DNA of 39,943 bases, taken from positions 1 through 39,943 of the forward strand of contig VHCO01000043.1 in NCBI GenBank assembly GCA_016871715.1, written 5' to 3'. Below the pieces are notes generated by a model, which saw only the letters and a list, made by a program, of their open reading frames with translations, ran no database searches and was not told the DNA's origin. Source of the stretch: Verrucomicrobiota bacterium. GTDB taxonomy: Bacteria > Verrucomicrobiota > Verrucomicrobiia > Limisphaerales > J093. A program made the position numbers and the translations under genes. Of this stretch, positions 8,417-16,464 are shown in pieces (within the stretch, counting starts at the first letter, position 1; every line of letters starts with the position of its first letter).

Positions 8417-10381
8417 ATGAACCGCACTCGCCCCCACCTCCGCCCCATCCTCTCCGCCTGGCCAGCCCTGGGCCTGCTCGTCGGCGCCCTCGCCGCCTGC
8501 CCCTCCCGAGCTCACGCCCAACCGGTGCGCCTGGCCAGCCCCGCTCAGATCGTCACCGCGCAACTCGAGACCGATGCCAACGGCCGACTCCACTGGTCCC
8601 TCCAACGCCGCGGCGCCAAGCTCATCGAGCCGTCGCCCTTGGGCATCACGGTCGGAGATGTCGACCTCGGCGCCGGCGTCCGGCTGGGCGAACCCAGCCT
8701 GCGGCTGGTCCTCGAGTCCTACCCCTGGCGCGGCGGCAAGCGCATGGCCACCAACCATTGCCAGGCGGTCCACCTGCCCGTCCGCCACCACGCTAGCGGC
8801 ACCGACTGGGTGCTCGAGGCGCGGCTCTTCGACGACGGCTTCGCCTATCGTTACCGTGTCCCCGGCACGGGGTCGCGCCCAGTCACCCGCGAGGCCTCGA
8901 GCTGGACGCTCCCCGACGGCGCCCAGGCATGGTATCAGACCGATACCCGCAACTACGAAGGCGTTTACGAACGGCGCGCCCCAGCCGACATCCCAGTGCG
9001 CGTGACCACCGACCGCGGCACTCGCCCCGTCTTTCTCGGTCCGCCGGTGACTGTCGAACTCCCGGGCGCGGGATTCCTGCTGATCACCGAGGCGAACCTT
9101 TTTGGCTACAGCGGCATGACCTTGCGCCCTACCGGCACCCTGCGGCTCGAGGCCGCGTTCGAAGACGATCCCCAAGGATTCACCATCGCCGGTGAGATCG
9201 TCTCACCTTGGCGGGTGACCCTCGCCGTGGATGACTTGAATGCTTTGGTGAACTCGGACCTGGTGCCCAATCTGTGCGAGCCCCCCGACCCGAAGCTCTT
9301 TCCTGCCGGCATGAACACCGACTGGATTCGCCCGGGCCGCGCCCTGATCACCTGGTGCGTCTTTGGCAACGACGGCGCCCAGTGGCACCTGCAGAAGTGG
9401 TTTGTGGATCAATGCGCCGCCCTCGACTGCGAGTATCTCCTGGTCGATGCCGGCTGGCGCACCGAGCGTTGGGGTTGGCTGGCCAACGGCGGCGATGTGT
9501 GGGCCCGCCTCAAGGAGTTGTGCGCCTACGCCGCCGAACGCCGCGTGGGCATCGTGGTCTGGCACTCGTTCCCCGAAGGCCGCGACGATGGACCCGGCCT
9601 CACCCGGCCCGAGGCGCGCCGCGAGCTGTTCGGACGCTGTCGCGACGCCGGCGTGCAAGGCGTGAAGATCGATTTCTTCGACTCGGAACGTAAAGACATC
9701 ATCGAGGCCTACGAACACCTCCTGCGCTTAGCCGCCGAGCATCGGTTGACCATCAACTTTCATGGCGCCAATAAACCCACCGGGGAAGTCCGCACCTGGC
9801 CGAACGAGGTCACGCGCGAGGGCATCCGCGAACAGGAATACTTGCTCTGGGACAAGCTGCCGCTGCCACACTACGCCGCCCTACCCTTTACCCGCATGGC
9901 GGTTGGGCATTCGGATTTCTTGCCCACCTACGTTCGGACCAAGTACCTCAAGAACACCAGCGCTGTCTTCCAAATGGCCACCGCCATCATCGCCACCACC
10001 TCGTTCCTATGCTGGCCGGATCATCCCGAAGATTATCGCGCCAGTGTGTTCCTGGGCCTGGTCCAAGCCCTGCCCCTGGTCTGGGACGAAACCCGCGTCC
10101 TGACCGGCTCGACCATCGGGCAGTGCGTCGGCTTCGCCCGCCGGGCCGGCGAGGAGTGGTACGTGGGCGTCATCAACGGGTCCGACAAGACTAAACCGTG
10201 GGTCACCCGTCTCGACTTCCTCGGATCCGGCCCGTACCTGGCCACGCTCTATCGAGACGCAGAGCCGCGCCCGAGCGGTGTGGCGGTCGAGGTCGGCCGC
10301 GAATTGACGGCCGCGGACAGCCTCGAGCTCGAGCTGCCGTCGGGCGGTGGGTATGTCGCCTGGATCAAGCGCAAACCCTGA
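8417..10381 (+). CDS. Glycoside hydrolase family 97 (SusB-like alpha-glucosidase/alpha-galactosidase)
   Basis: A 654-residue exported enzyme. The ATG at 8417 is preferred over 8318 because it begins a signal peptide (MNRTR..., hydrophobic core to about residue 35, ending SRAHAQ). The N-terminal GH97 beta-sandwich covers roughly residues 38-290, the (beta/alpha)8 catalytic domain about 295-560, and a C-terminal beta domain the rest. Catalytic-domain landmarks are CEYLLVDAGWR, GVKIDFFDSERK and INFHGANKPTGEVRTWPNEV, all typical of GH97. The Asp in VKIDFFD lies where retaining GH97 enzymes carry their nucleophile, so a retaining mechanism is possible, but I cannot align it here. It hydrolyses alpha-linked gluco- or galacto-oligosaccharides in the periplasm. 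A hairpin follows at 10414-10468. Confidence 0.9.
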   Translation: MNRTRPHLRPILSAWPALGLLVGALAACPSRAHAQPVRLASPAQIVTAQLETDANGRLHWSLQRRGAKLIEPSPLGITVGDVDLGAGVRLGEPSLRLVLESYPWRGGKRMATNHCQAVHLPVRHHASGTDWVLEARLFDDGFAYRYRVPGTGSRPVTREASSWTLPDGAQAWYQTDTRNYEGVYERRAPADIPVRVTTDRGTRPVFLGPPVTVELPGAGFLLITEANLFGYSGMTLRPTGTLRLEAAFEDDPQGFTIAGEIVSPWRVTLAVDDLNALVNSDLVPNLCEPPDPKLFPAGMNTDWIRPGRALITWCVFGNDGAQWHLQKWFVDQCAALDCEYLLVDAGWRTERWGWLANGGDVWARLKELCAYAAERRVGIVVWHSFPEGRDDGPGLTRPEARRELFGRCRDAGVQGVKIDFFDSERKDIIEAYEHLLRLAAEHRLTINFHGANKPTGEVRTWPNEVTREGIREQEYLLWDKLPLPHYAALPFTRMAVGHSDFLPTYVRTKYLKNTSAVFQMATAIIATTSFLCWPDHPEDYRASVFLGLVQALPLVWDETRVLTGSTIGQCVGFARRAGEEWYVGVINGSDKTKPWVTRLDFLGSGPYLATLYRDAEPRPSGVAVEVGRELTAADSLELELPSGGGYVAWIKRKP

Positions 10382-10413
10382 CGACGCCCCTGACGACGCC
10401 CCTCCCCGGCCTG

Positions 10414-10468
10414 GCGAGGTTCACCGCAGGGCGAGCCCGGGTCGCGCGCCTCCGCCCGGTGACCTCGC
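10414..10468 (+). terminator. Possible intrinsic hairpin after GH97
   Basis: The arms GCGAGGT(T)CACCG at 10414-10426 and CGGTGACCTCGC at 10457-10468 pair over 12 bp with one bulged T, about 30 bases after the GH97 stop. There is no T-tract, so it may be a processing or 3'-protecting structure rather than a terminator. Confidence 0.35.
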
Positions 10469-10530
10469 TCGGCCCTTGGCGTGAACCTTTCAGCCCGCTC
10501 GCGCACTGAATGATCAGCCCCCGGGATAGC

Positions 10531-10712
10531 CGGCCGCTTGCAGGCAAGGTAGGGCGCGACGTTAGCAGCTCAGGCGGCAGGTGCATGGCTGAGATTGGGG
10601 ATCGTCGGCCGCTTGCAGGCAAGGTAGGGCGCGAGCCGCTGTCGGCAAGGTAGGGCGAGGCTCCTGCCGAGCCTCCGATGGCAGGGTAGGGCGAGGCTGC
10701 CGAGCCGCCGAA
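10531..10712. repeat. Cluster of GGTAGGGCG-type repeats in the sigma-factor leader
   Basis: Two identical 29-bp copies lie at 10531-10559 and 10606-10634 (begin CGGCCGCTTGCAGG, end AAGGTAGGGCGCGA). They are followed by partial copies at about 10641-10660 and 10681-10697 that read GGTAGGGCGAGGCT. One partial copy contains a 7-bp stem (GAGGCTC/GAGCCTC, 10657-10675). The cluster ends four bases before the GTG start of the ECF sigma factor, so it forms most of its 5' leader. The AGGGCGAGGCTCCTGCCGAGCC type is widespread in Verrucomicrobiota genomes as far as I recall. Confidence 0.8.
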
Positions 10713-10716
10713 GCCG

Positions 10717-11277
10717 GTGGACCCCGAACTCGAAATCGAGACGCAGACAGATCAGGACCTGATCGCGGCCGTCAACGACGGCAGCGCGGCGGCCTTCGCC
10801 GTCCTCTACCACCGCTACCGCGATTGGGTCGTGGGCCAAGCCGTGCGTGTCACCGGCGATCCTGATCTGGCGCTGGACGTCCTCCAGGAGACCTTCCTTT
10901 ACCTGCTCCGCAAGTTCCCTGGGTTCAAACTGACCGCCAGCCTCAAGACCTTCCTGTACCCGGCCGTTCGGAACCTGGCCATTGCGGCACGCCGCAAGAC
11001 CGCCCGCTACCAGTCCAGCGCCGCCGAGCAAGCTGCACTGAACCATACCCCGGTCAGCGCGCCTGACGTAGGCGCAACCGAACCACTTGAACTCGCCCTG
11101 GCCGGACTCCCAGAAGAACAAAGCGAGACCCTGTGGTTGCGGTTCGTCGAGGGATTCACTCTCGCGGAGATTGCCCACGTGCTGGACGTGCCTGTTGGCA
11201 CCGTCAAGTCGCGCATCCACAACGCCCTCGCCACCCTGCGCCGCGATCCGCGTATCCATGCTCTCTTCACTGAATGA
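10717..11277 (+). CDS. ECF-type sigma-70 family RNA polymerase sigma factor
   Basis: A 186-residue protein from a GTG start; no in-frame ATG exists near the N-terminus. Region 2 (about 15-85) includes AFAVLYHRYRDWV and the DxxQETF motif (DVLQETFLYLL) used for -10 recognition and core binding. Region 4 (about 125-180) includes LPEEQSETLWLRF, the helix-turn-helix TLAEIAHVLDVPVGTVKSRIHNALATLR. Length is normal for ECF sigma factors. The next gene encodes a single-span membrane protein without the zinc anti-sigma HxxxCxxC motif, so regulation of this sigma factor is unclear. Genes downstream (11689-15841) form the likely co-regulated group. Its leader is built almost entirely of repeats, so the native promoter may lie at or before about 10530. 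Confidence 0.9.
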   Translation: MDPELEIETQTDQDLIAAVNDGSAAAFAVLYHRYRDWVVGQAVRVTGDPDLALDVLQETFLYLLRKFPGFKLTASLKTFLYPAVRNLAIAARRKTARYQSSAAEQAALNHTPVSAPDVGATEPLELALAGLPEEQSETLWLRFVEGFTLAEIAHVLDVPVGTVKSRIHNALATLRRDPRIHALFTE

Positions 11278-11405
11278 ACCTTTCGGGCCGGCGCCACACT
11301 TAAGCAGTAGTGCACGTCAACACCATAGACCGAACCGCGGTTGGTCGGCTCCGCGCCAACCCTCTGGCTATCCGCAGCAGTTGCCGCCCTGGACCTGACC
11401 TCAGT

Positions 11406-11487
11406 GGTAGGGCGCGCAGTCCTCTGCGCGCCGCGGCCTCCAATGTCCGCAGCGGTTGGCGGCACGCAGAGGACTGCGCGCCCTACC
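11406..11487. repeat. 82-bp palindromic repeat, copy 1
   Basis: The left arm starts GGTAGGGCGCGCAGTCCTCT and the right arm ends AGAGGACTGCGCGCCCTACC. The 28-bp arms have one mismatch, with a 26-bp middle including TGTCCGCAGCGGTTGG. The right flank (about 40 bp, GCAGGCTGGAGTCTCG...) is also shared with the other copies. It lies between the sigma factor and dockerin-like genes. Confidence 0.9.
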
Positions 11488-11558
11488 CGCAGGCTGGAGT
11501 CTCGCTCGAGGTCCCATCCGGAAGCCAAAGCTCGGACGCTACAACCGAGCCAAGGAGG

Positions 11559-11600
11559 TTTAGGATTTAGGATTTAGGATTTAGGATTTAGGATTTAGGA
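11559..11600. repeat. Tandem heptamer repeat (TTTAGGA)x6
   Basis: Six perfect head-to-tail copies of TTTAGGA occupy 11559-11600, followed by a degenerate TTTGGAG. The AT-rich tract stands out in the GC-rich context, about 90 bases before the start of the dockerin-like gene. It could act as a spacer whose length varies by slippage. Confidence 0.95.
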
Positions 11601-11688
11601 TTTGGAGCTCTGAAGGACTTTCTGCGCAGATTACGACCAGCAAACCCTAGATCCCATACCTCCTCGCCCAACTCCGCAAGGCTGCCTC

Positions 11689-12240
11689 ATGGATCCTTCC
11701 CCACCACCACCGCGCGACAACGACCTTCTGCCTCCCCCCCGCCTCGTCGCCGCCCTGCGCCAACTCCGGCCACCCACCGTGCCGGTTCCGCGCCACGTGG
11801 ACGAGACCGTCCTGCGCCACGCTAGGGAGCGTCTAGCACATCCGTTCCCCGCACAAGCTGTCCCTGCGAGGAAGAACCTCGGCTTGGCCTTGCTCGCCTT
11901 TGCCAAGGCGGTTCGCCAACAACTCCGGCCCGCGTTCATGCCGTGGGCTGCCGTGGCCGTGGCCGCCGCAGTCATCCTGGGCGTTTGGCTGGTCCCGCGC
12001 TGGGCACAGCGGGACCGCGCCCCCAACACCCACCGGACAAGCGCTGCGGCCGAGGACATCAACCGCGACGGCCGCGTCGATGTCCTCGACGCTTACGCCC
12101 TCGCCCTCGAACTCGAGCAGGGACACCGTTCCAGTTCCGACCGGCTGCGCGATCTCAACGGCGACGGCGTGACGGACCGTCACGACGTCGAGTTCATCGC
12201 CTACCAAGCCGTCCGGCTCGAACACCCCACCCGGTTATGA
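11689..12240 (+). CDS. Single-span membrane protein with a dockerin type I-like C-terminus
   Basis: A 183-residue protein. Residues 1-80 are Pro/Arg-rich and presumably cytoplasmic (LPPPRLVAALRQL, VPRHVDETVLRHARERL). One transmembrane helix follows at about 85-105 (WAAVAVAAAVILGVWLVP). The outside domain carries two EF-hand-type Ca loops, DINRDGRVDVLD and DLNGDGVTDRHD, each with the D-x-N-x-D-G-x-x-D-x-x-D pattern of dockerin type I repeats. Dockerins bind cohesins; a cohesin-like protein is encoded two genes downstream. Placement right after an ECF sigma gene suggests it could also be a non-classical anti-sigma or signalling partner, but no known anti-sigma domain is visible. Its TGA overlaps the next ATG as ATGA at 12237-12240. 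I have no named family for the N-terminal part. Confidence 0.8.
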   Translation: MDPSPPPPRDNDLLPPPRLVAALRQLRPPTVPVPRHVDETVLRHARERLAHPFPAQAVPARKNLGLALLAFAKAVRQQLRPAFMPWAAVAVAAAVILGVWLVPRWAQRDRAPNTHRTSAAAEDINRDGRVDVLDAYALALELEQGHRSSSDRLRDLNGDGVTDRHDVEFIAYQAVRLEHPTRL

Positions 12241-13190
12241 ACCCGTCGCCACCCCCTCGCGCTCACACGCCGATCCCGCCCATCCCGCGCGGCCGATCCA
12301 GGAGCCACGGTGATGAATTACAGGAGGGGGGCGGTAGGGCGCGCAGTCCACTGCGCGCCGCGGCTTCCTTTGTCCACAGCGGTTGGCGGCGCGCAGGGGA
12401 CTGCGCGCCCTACCGGCAGGCTCGAGTCCCGCGCGACGTCTCATCGGCGCGAGGTTGGTTGACCGCGTTGCTGCTGAGCGGCTGCGTTGTCCTGTGCGGC
12501 TGCAGAACCACCTACATCCCCCCGAGCGGTCGAGCCGACTTCTCAGCCATCGCCAGCGCCGGAGCAAGCCTGCGCGAGAGCTTCGCCGCTGCTCCAGCCG
12601 CGGTCTTCCCAGCCAGCATCGTAGCCGTGCGGGTCCAGGCGCCGCGCTACCGGAGCTACTTTACCGAGCGGGAAGGCGGCGTTTTCGGTCAAGGCCGCTA
12701 CGCGGTCGTCACAGTCAGCGAGTTCGAGGAAGAGGCCGACTTCCAGCGGTTGGCCCGGCTGCCTGGGGTGGGTGGCTTCATCAACCTGAGCCGGCTACTC
12801 CTGCCGCAGACGCTCGAGTCGGATCGCGAACTGCGAGAAGCCGCCGCCCGACTCAAGGCCGACATGCTCTTGTTGTACACCCTGGACACGTCGTTCTACA
12901 ACCACGACGCATCGATCGCCCTCAACGTCATCACCCTGGGGCTCTCACCCACCCGCCGTGTCTTCGTGCGCGCGACCGCCTCGGCCCTGCTCATCGACAC
13001 GCGCACCGGCTTTATCTATGCCGCCTTCGAGGCCAACGCCAAGCGCGACCTCCGCACCAACGCTTGGGAATCCCGTGAGGCGGCCGATCGCGCGCGCCGC
13101 GACATCGAGCGTACGGCGTTCAACGATCTGGTGGGCGAATTCGAGAGCCATTGGCCGCTCGTTCTACAACGCGCCAAGCAAGGCGCCTAA
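12237..13190 (+). CDS. Lipoprotein of unknown function with a repeat inserted near its 5' end
   Basis: The longest start is the ATG at 12237, overlapping the upstream stop (ATGA), giving 317 residues. The first about 70 residues are encoded largely by the 82-bp palindrome (12333-12414) and its flank, and look non-native (RAASFVHSGWRRAGDCAPYR). A lipoprotein signal then follows: LTALLLSGCVVLCGC, with a plausible lipobox LCGC. A TTG at 12459 preceded by GAGG could be the real start, giving about 243 residues. The mature part (SRLLLPQTLESDRELREAAARLKADMLLLYTLDTSF, then LSPTRRVFVRATASALLIDTRTG) resembles conserved uncharacterised PVC lipoproteins with a CsgG-like flavour. It is probably membrane-anchored in the envelope with the dockerin-like and VWA proteins. 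Function unknown; start uncertain. Confidence 0.7.
   Translation: MNPSPPPRAHTPIPPIPRGRSRSHGDELQEGGGRARSPLRAAASFVHSGWRRAGDCAPYRQARVPRDVSSARGWLTALLLSGCVVLCGCRTTYIPPSGRADFSAIASAGASLRESFAAAPAAVFPASIVAVRVQAPRYRSYFTEREGGVFGQGRYAVVTVSEFEEEADFQRLARLPGVGGFINLSRLLLPQTLESDRELREAAARLKADMLLLYTLDTSFYNHDASIALNVITLGLSPTRRVFVRATASALLIDTRTGFIYAAFEANAKRDLRTNAWESREAADRARRDIERTAFNDLVGEFESHWPLVLQRAKQGA
12333..12414. repeat. 82-bp palindromic repeat, copy 2 (inside an open frame)
   Basis: Same length and structure as copy 1, with arms GGTAGGGCGCGCAGTCCACT / AGGGGACTGCGCGCCCTACC. The right flank GGCAGGCTCGAGTCCCGCG and GACGTCTCATC matches copies 1 and 3. It lies between the ATGA start at 12237 and the lipoprotein signal at about 12459, and reads through in frame. 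Confidence 0.9.
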
Positions 13191-13235
13191 ACCTGCTGTC
13201 ATCATGGTCAAGTCCTGATCTAGATTTGTCACCCT

Positions 13236-13736
13236 GTGATCACTGATCTGTCGACGACGAGAAGCGCTCCGCTCGAGCGAGTTCGGCACAGCTTGCTGCT
13301 GGCTCTGGTCCAACTGTTGGCGGTGTGTTCGCTCGGGCAACCGGCACCGGCGCCCACCAACCAGGTCGTCCGGTTTCGCACCGTAGACCTGCTCGCGGAC
13401 ACGCAGGCCGAACCGCTGGCCGCCTATCAGCTCGAGTTCAGCGCCCAAGGCGGCCAGACCAAGATCGTCGGGATCGAGGGTGGCGAGCACCCCGCCTTCC
13501 GTTCCCCACCCTACTACGATCCCAAGGCCATCCAACACGAACGCGTCATCCTAGCCGCTTTCAGCACCGCGCCCGCCGACCAACTGCCCACCGGCAAGAC
13601 CCGTGTCGCCACGCTCCACCTCCAGACCAGCGGGGCGGACCCGCCGCGCTGGACTGCGCGGCTGATGACCGCTGCCACGGTCAGTGGCCGGAAAATCCAC
13701 CTCACTCTCACCGCCCAAGAAAGGAAATCGCCATGA
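13236..13736 (+). CDS. Secreted cohesin-like protein
   Basis: A 166-residue protein. A hydrophobic signal (about residues 17-34, LLLALVQLLAVCSLG) is followed by a single beta-rich domain. Its patterns VDLLADTQAEPLAAYQLEFSA, KIVGIEGGEHPAF, VILAAFSTA and KTRVATLHLQ match the strand layout of cohesin or cohesin-like (type I dockerin-binding) modules: an opening 'VDVxV' strand, an 'AYQLEL' strand, and a 'TRVAxLxL' strand. The assignment is by pattern and by its dockerin-bearing neighbour, not alignment. It would be exported to the periplasm or surface and bind a dockerin. Its stop overlaps the ATG of the VIT-VWA gene as ATGA at 13733-13736, which argues for co-translation. Confidence 0.7.
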   Translation: MITDLSTTRSAPLERVRHSLLLALVQLLAVCSLGQPAPAPTNQVVRFRTVDLLADTQAEPLAAYQLEFSAQGGQTKIVGIEGGEHPAFRSPPYYDPKAIQHERVILAAFSTAPADQLPTGKTRVATLHLQTSGADPPRWTARLMTAATVSGRKIHLTLTAQERKSP

Positions 13737-15841
13737 GCACCGCTCGACTCGATCCGCGCAAACGCCCGGCGCCTGGCCGCGGGGCCGCCGGGCTGCTGCT
13801 GATTGGTGCCCTCCTGGCCGTGCTGCTCGCCGGCTGCATGAGCTCAGTCTCGCAAAGGGGCATCTCGCCCATCACCGCGCATGGTTTTGGCCGGGCAGGC
13901 GTCCGTGCGCAGCCTGCCCTGCCCGGTTCCCTACCCTCGATCGAGGAGGAACTCTGGGTCGTTGCCCGCGCCGAACCGGCCAGCCCGCCGGCCGAAGCCG
14001 ACGCGCCCGGCAGTGGTGAGTTGGTCACGAAAACCGGCGCGGGTGAAACCGTCCCGCTCCCACTCGAGCACACTGCGGTCCGGGCGACAATCAGCGGTTA
14101 CATCGCGGCCGTCCAGGTCACGCAACAGTTTCGCAATCCCTACGACGGCAAGATCGAGGCCATCTATGTCTTTCCTTTGCCGCACAACGCCGCCGTCGAC
14201 GGCTTCGTCATGACCATCGGCGAACGCCGCATCCGCGGGATCATCCGCGAACGCAGTGAGGCCGAAGCCATCTACCAAGCGGCCAAGAGCCAGGGCTACG
14301 TCGCCTCGCTCCTGACCCAGGAACGGCCCAACATCTTCACCCAAGCGGTCGCGAACCTCGAGCCGGGCCACCCAATCGACGTCACCCTCACCTACTTCCA
14401 CACCCTCGCCTACGACGACGGCTGGTACGAGTTCGTGTTCCCGACGGTCGTTGGGCCCCGGTTCAACCCGCCCGGCTCGACCGCTGGCATCGGCGCCGTC
14501 GCCCGCGGTCAACCCGGCCGCTCAGGCCAACGCACCGAGGTCCAATACCTCCGACCCGGCGAACGCAGCGGCCACGACCTCGCCCTCGAGGTGCACCTGG
14601 ACGCGGGCGTAGCCCTCGAGGAGATCTCCTGCCGCACCCACACGATCGCCCAGCAAAGGCACGAACCGGGTCGAGCCACCGTCACGCTCAGCCCGGCCGA
14701 TCACATTCCCAACCGCGATTTCGTCCTCCGCTATCGCGTGGCCGGCGATCGGATCAAGTCGGATTTCCTCGCCCACCGGGAGGAACGAGGAGGGTACTTC
14801 ACCCTCATGCTTTACCCGCCGCAATCCCTCGCCGGACTAAGCCGGCAGCCGCTCGAATTGGTGTTCGTGCTCGATTGCTCGGGGAGCATGTCCGGCCAAC
14901 CGCTCGCTCAAGCCAAAGCCGCTATCCAACGCGCCCTGCGCCGCCTCGAACCGTCGGACACCTTCCAGATCGTCCGCTTCTCGAATGAAGCCTCGCAGCT
15001 CGGACCCTCGCCGCTGCCGGCCTCACCCGAGAATGTCCACCGCGGCCTGGCTTACCTCGCCGAGCTCGAGAGCGAAGGCGGCACGATGATGATCAACGGC
15101 ATCAAGGCCGCCCTCGATTTCCCCCATGATCCCGCCCGCCTGCGCTTCGTGACCTTCCTCACCGACGGTTACATCGGCAACGAAGTCCAGATCCTCGATG
15201 CCATCCGCCAACGCCTCGGCCCGGCGCGCATCTTCAGTTTCGGCGTCGGCTCGGCCGTCAATCGGTACTTGCTCGAACACATGGCCAAGGCCGGTCGCGG
15301 CGCGGTCGCTTACCTCGGCTTGCGCACGGATGCGGCCGAGGTGATGGACCGGTTCTTCGACCGCATCGCACACCCGGCGCTGACCGACCTGACCATCGAC
15401 TGGGGCGACCTGCGGGTCACGGACGTTTTCCCCCGCCAACTGCCCGACCTCTTCGTCGGTCGACCGGTGATCTTGGCTGGCCGATTTGACGGAACCGGCC
15501 CCGCCACCCTGCGTGTCTCTGGCCTCGCCGGGGGCCAACCGACCACGTTCGCCATCCCGATCACGCTGGCAGAGGCCGAACCGGCGCGGCGCGCCTTGCC
15601 CGCGGTCTGGGCCCGACTCAAGATCGCTGACCTTGCCGACCAAGCGGTGCTGGACCCCGACCATGAGCTCGTCGGGGCAGTCCGCCAGGTGGCCCTCGAC
15701 TACGGCCTCATGTCGGCCTACACCGCTTTTGTGGCCGTGGACACAAGTCGGCGCACCGCAGGAACCGAAGCCACCACCGTGCCCGTGGCGGTGCCGGTGC
15801 CGGAAGGCGTCAAGTACCGGACAACCGTCGGCGAAGAATGA
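13733..15841 (+). CDS. VIT and von Willebrand factor A domain lipoprotein
   Basis: A 702-residue protein starting at the ATG that overlaps the cohesin-like stop. It has a lipoprotein signal ending LLAGC (lipobox, Cys near residue 31). The VIT domain (about 105-235) contains VQVTQQFRNPYDGKIEAIYVFPLP and RERSEAEAIYQAA, typical of inter-alpha-trypsin-inhibitor N-domains. The VWA domain (about 375-550) has a complete MIDAS start D381-C-S-G-S385, later GGTMM and FLTDG. The C-terminal part includes ALDYGLMSAYTAFVAVD, a conserved end of this family. Such proteins bind ligands through a divalent metal and are usually surface or envelope adhesion or assembly factors. As the last gene of the group it is probably co-transcribed with the cohesin-like gene. 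It converges on the damaged sialidase/esterase gene. Confidence 0.92.
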   Translation: MSTARLDPRKRPAPGRGAAGLLLIGALLAVLLAGCMSSVSQRGISPITAHGFGRAGVRAQPALPGSLPSIEEELWVVARAEPASPPAEADAPGSGELVTKTGAGETVPLPLEHTAVRATISGYIAAVQVTQQFRNPYDGKIEAIYVFPLPHNAAVDGFVMTIGERRIRGIIRERSEAEAIYQAAKSQGYVASLLTQERPNIFTQAVANLEPGHPIDVTLTYFHTLAYDDGWYEFVFPTVVGPRFNPPGSTAGIGAVARGQPGRSGQRTEVQYLRPGERSGHDLALEVHLDAGVALEEISCRTHTIAQQRHEPGRATVTLSPADHIPNRDFVLRYRVAGDRIKSDFLAHREERGGYFTLMLYPPQSLAGLSRQPLELVFVLDCSGSMSGQPLAQAKAAIQRALRRLEPSDTFQIVRFSNEASQLGPSPLPASPENVHRGLAYLAELESEGGTMMINGIKAALDFPHDPARLRFVTFLTDGYIGNEVQILDAIRQRLGPARIFSFGVGSAVNRYLLEHMAKAGRGAVAYLGLRTDAAEVMDRFFDRIAHPALTDLTIDWGDLRVTDVFPRQLPDLFVGRPVILAGRFDGTGPATLRVSGLAGGQPTTFAIPITLAEAEPARRALPAVWARLKIADLADQAVLDPDHELVGAVRQVALDYGLMSAYTAFVAVDTSRRTAGTEATTVPVAVPVPEGVKYRTTVGEE

Positions 15842-15929
15842 ACCTGCAAGCCACTGTCGGCGGGGCAGGCTTGAACCTGGCCGGACCGCTCACGTCCCGG
15901 GCGCAACGGCGGTCCGCGGACTAGCCGAT

Positions 15930-16464
15930 CGGGGGCGTCATGGTCCATGGTGCTCGGGAACTGGCTCATCCGCGTGAAGTCCGTCGGGCCAAAGAAATCG
16001 CACACGGCCTGGACGCGACTCGAGTGTGCCAGGTGCCCGCCGGTATCGAACTCTTTCACGTCGCCCGTCGTGCCGAGCAACGCCACCAGGTGTCCGCCCG
16101 CTGACGCGCCCCAAACCCCGATCCGGTCCGGATCCAGCATGTAGGTGGTCGCCTGCGCGCGCAGCCAGCGCACGGCGGCTTTGCAATCTTCGATTTGGGC
16201 CGGGAAGAGCGCGTGCTGACTGAGCCGGTAGTTCACGCTCGCCACCGCAAAACCGTCACGCAGGAAGCTCAACGCCGGACATCGGTCTTTGCTGCCCCCG
16301 AGCCACGCGCCGCCGTGCACCCAAACAATCACCGGCCGTTGCCCACCATCCGGCGGCAGATACAAATCCAGCCGCTGCCGCTCGTGGCCGCCCGCGACGT
16401 ACTCGAGATTGCGCAGGACTTGCGTGCCCTCCGGCCGTGCGGCGTCCGTGTCGAGGGGCGCGCG
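15930..16464 (-). pseudogene. Alpha/beta hydrolase (acetylesterase-like) domain, truncated remnant
   Basis: Minus-strand reading, out of frame with the sialidase part upstream. It gives PEGTQVLRNLEYVAGGHERQ, then WVHGGAWLGG (oxyanion HGGxW) and GVWGASAGGH (nucleophile Ser in GxSxG), then FFGPTDFTRMSQFPSTMDHDAP. This is the N-terminal two thirds of a BD-FAE/lipase-like esterase. The C-terminal part with the catalytic Asp and His is missing: after MDHDAP the frame runs on without family similarity into the antisense of the VIT-VWA gene. No signal peptide or own start is visible. A linker-like stretch (APLDTDAARPEGTQ) suggests it was once the second domain of the sialidase gene. It is inactive as it stands. 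Confidence 0.75.

Noticed and set aside
11559-11600. Telomere-like TTTAGGA tract as a replicon end
   Set aside because: Six copies inside a chromosome segment between ordinary genes; resemblance to plant telomere repeats is chance.
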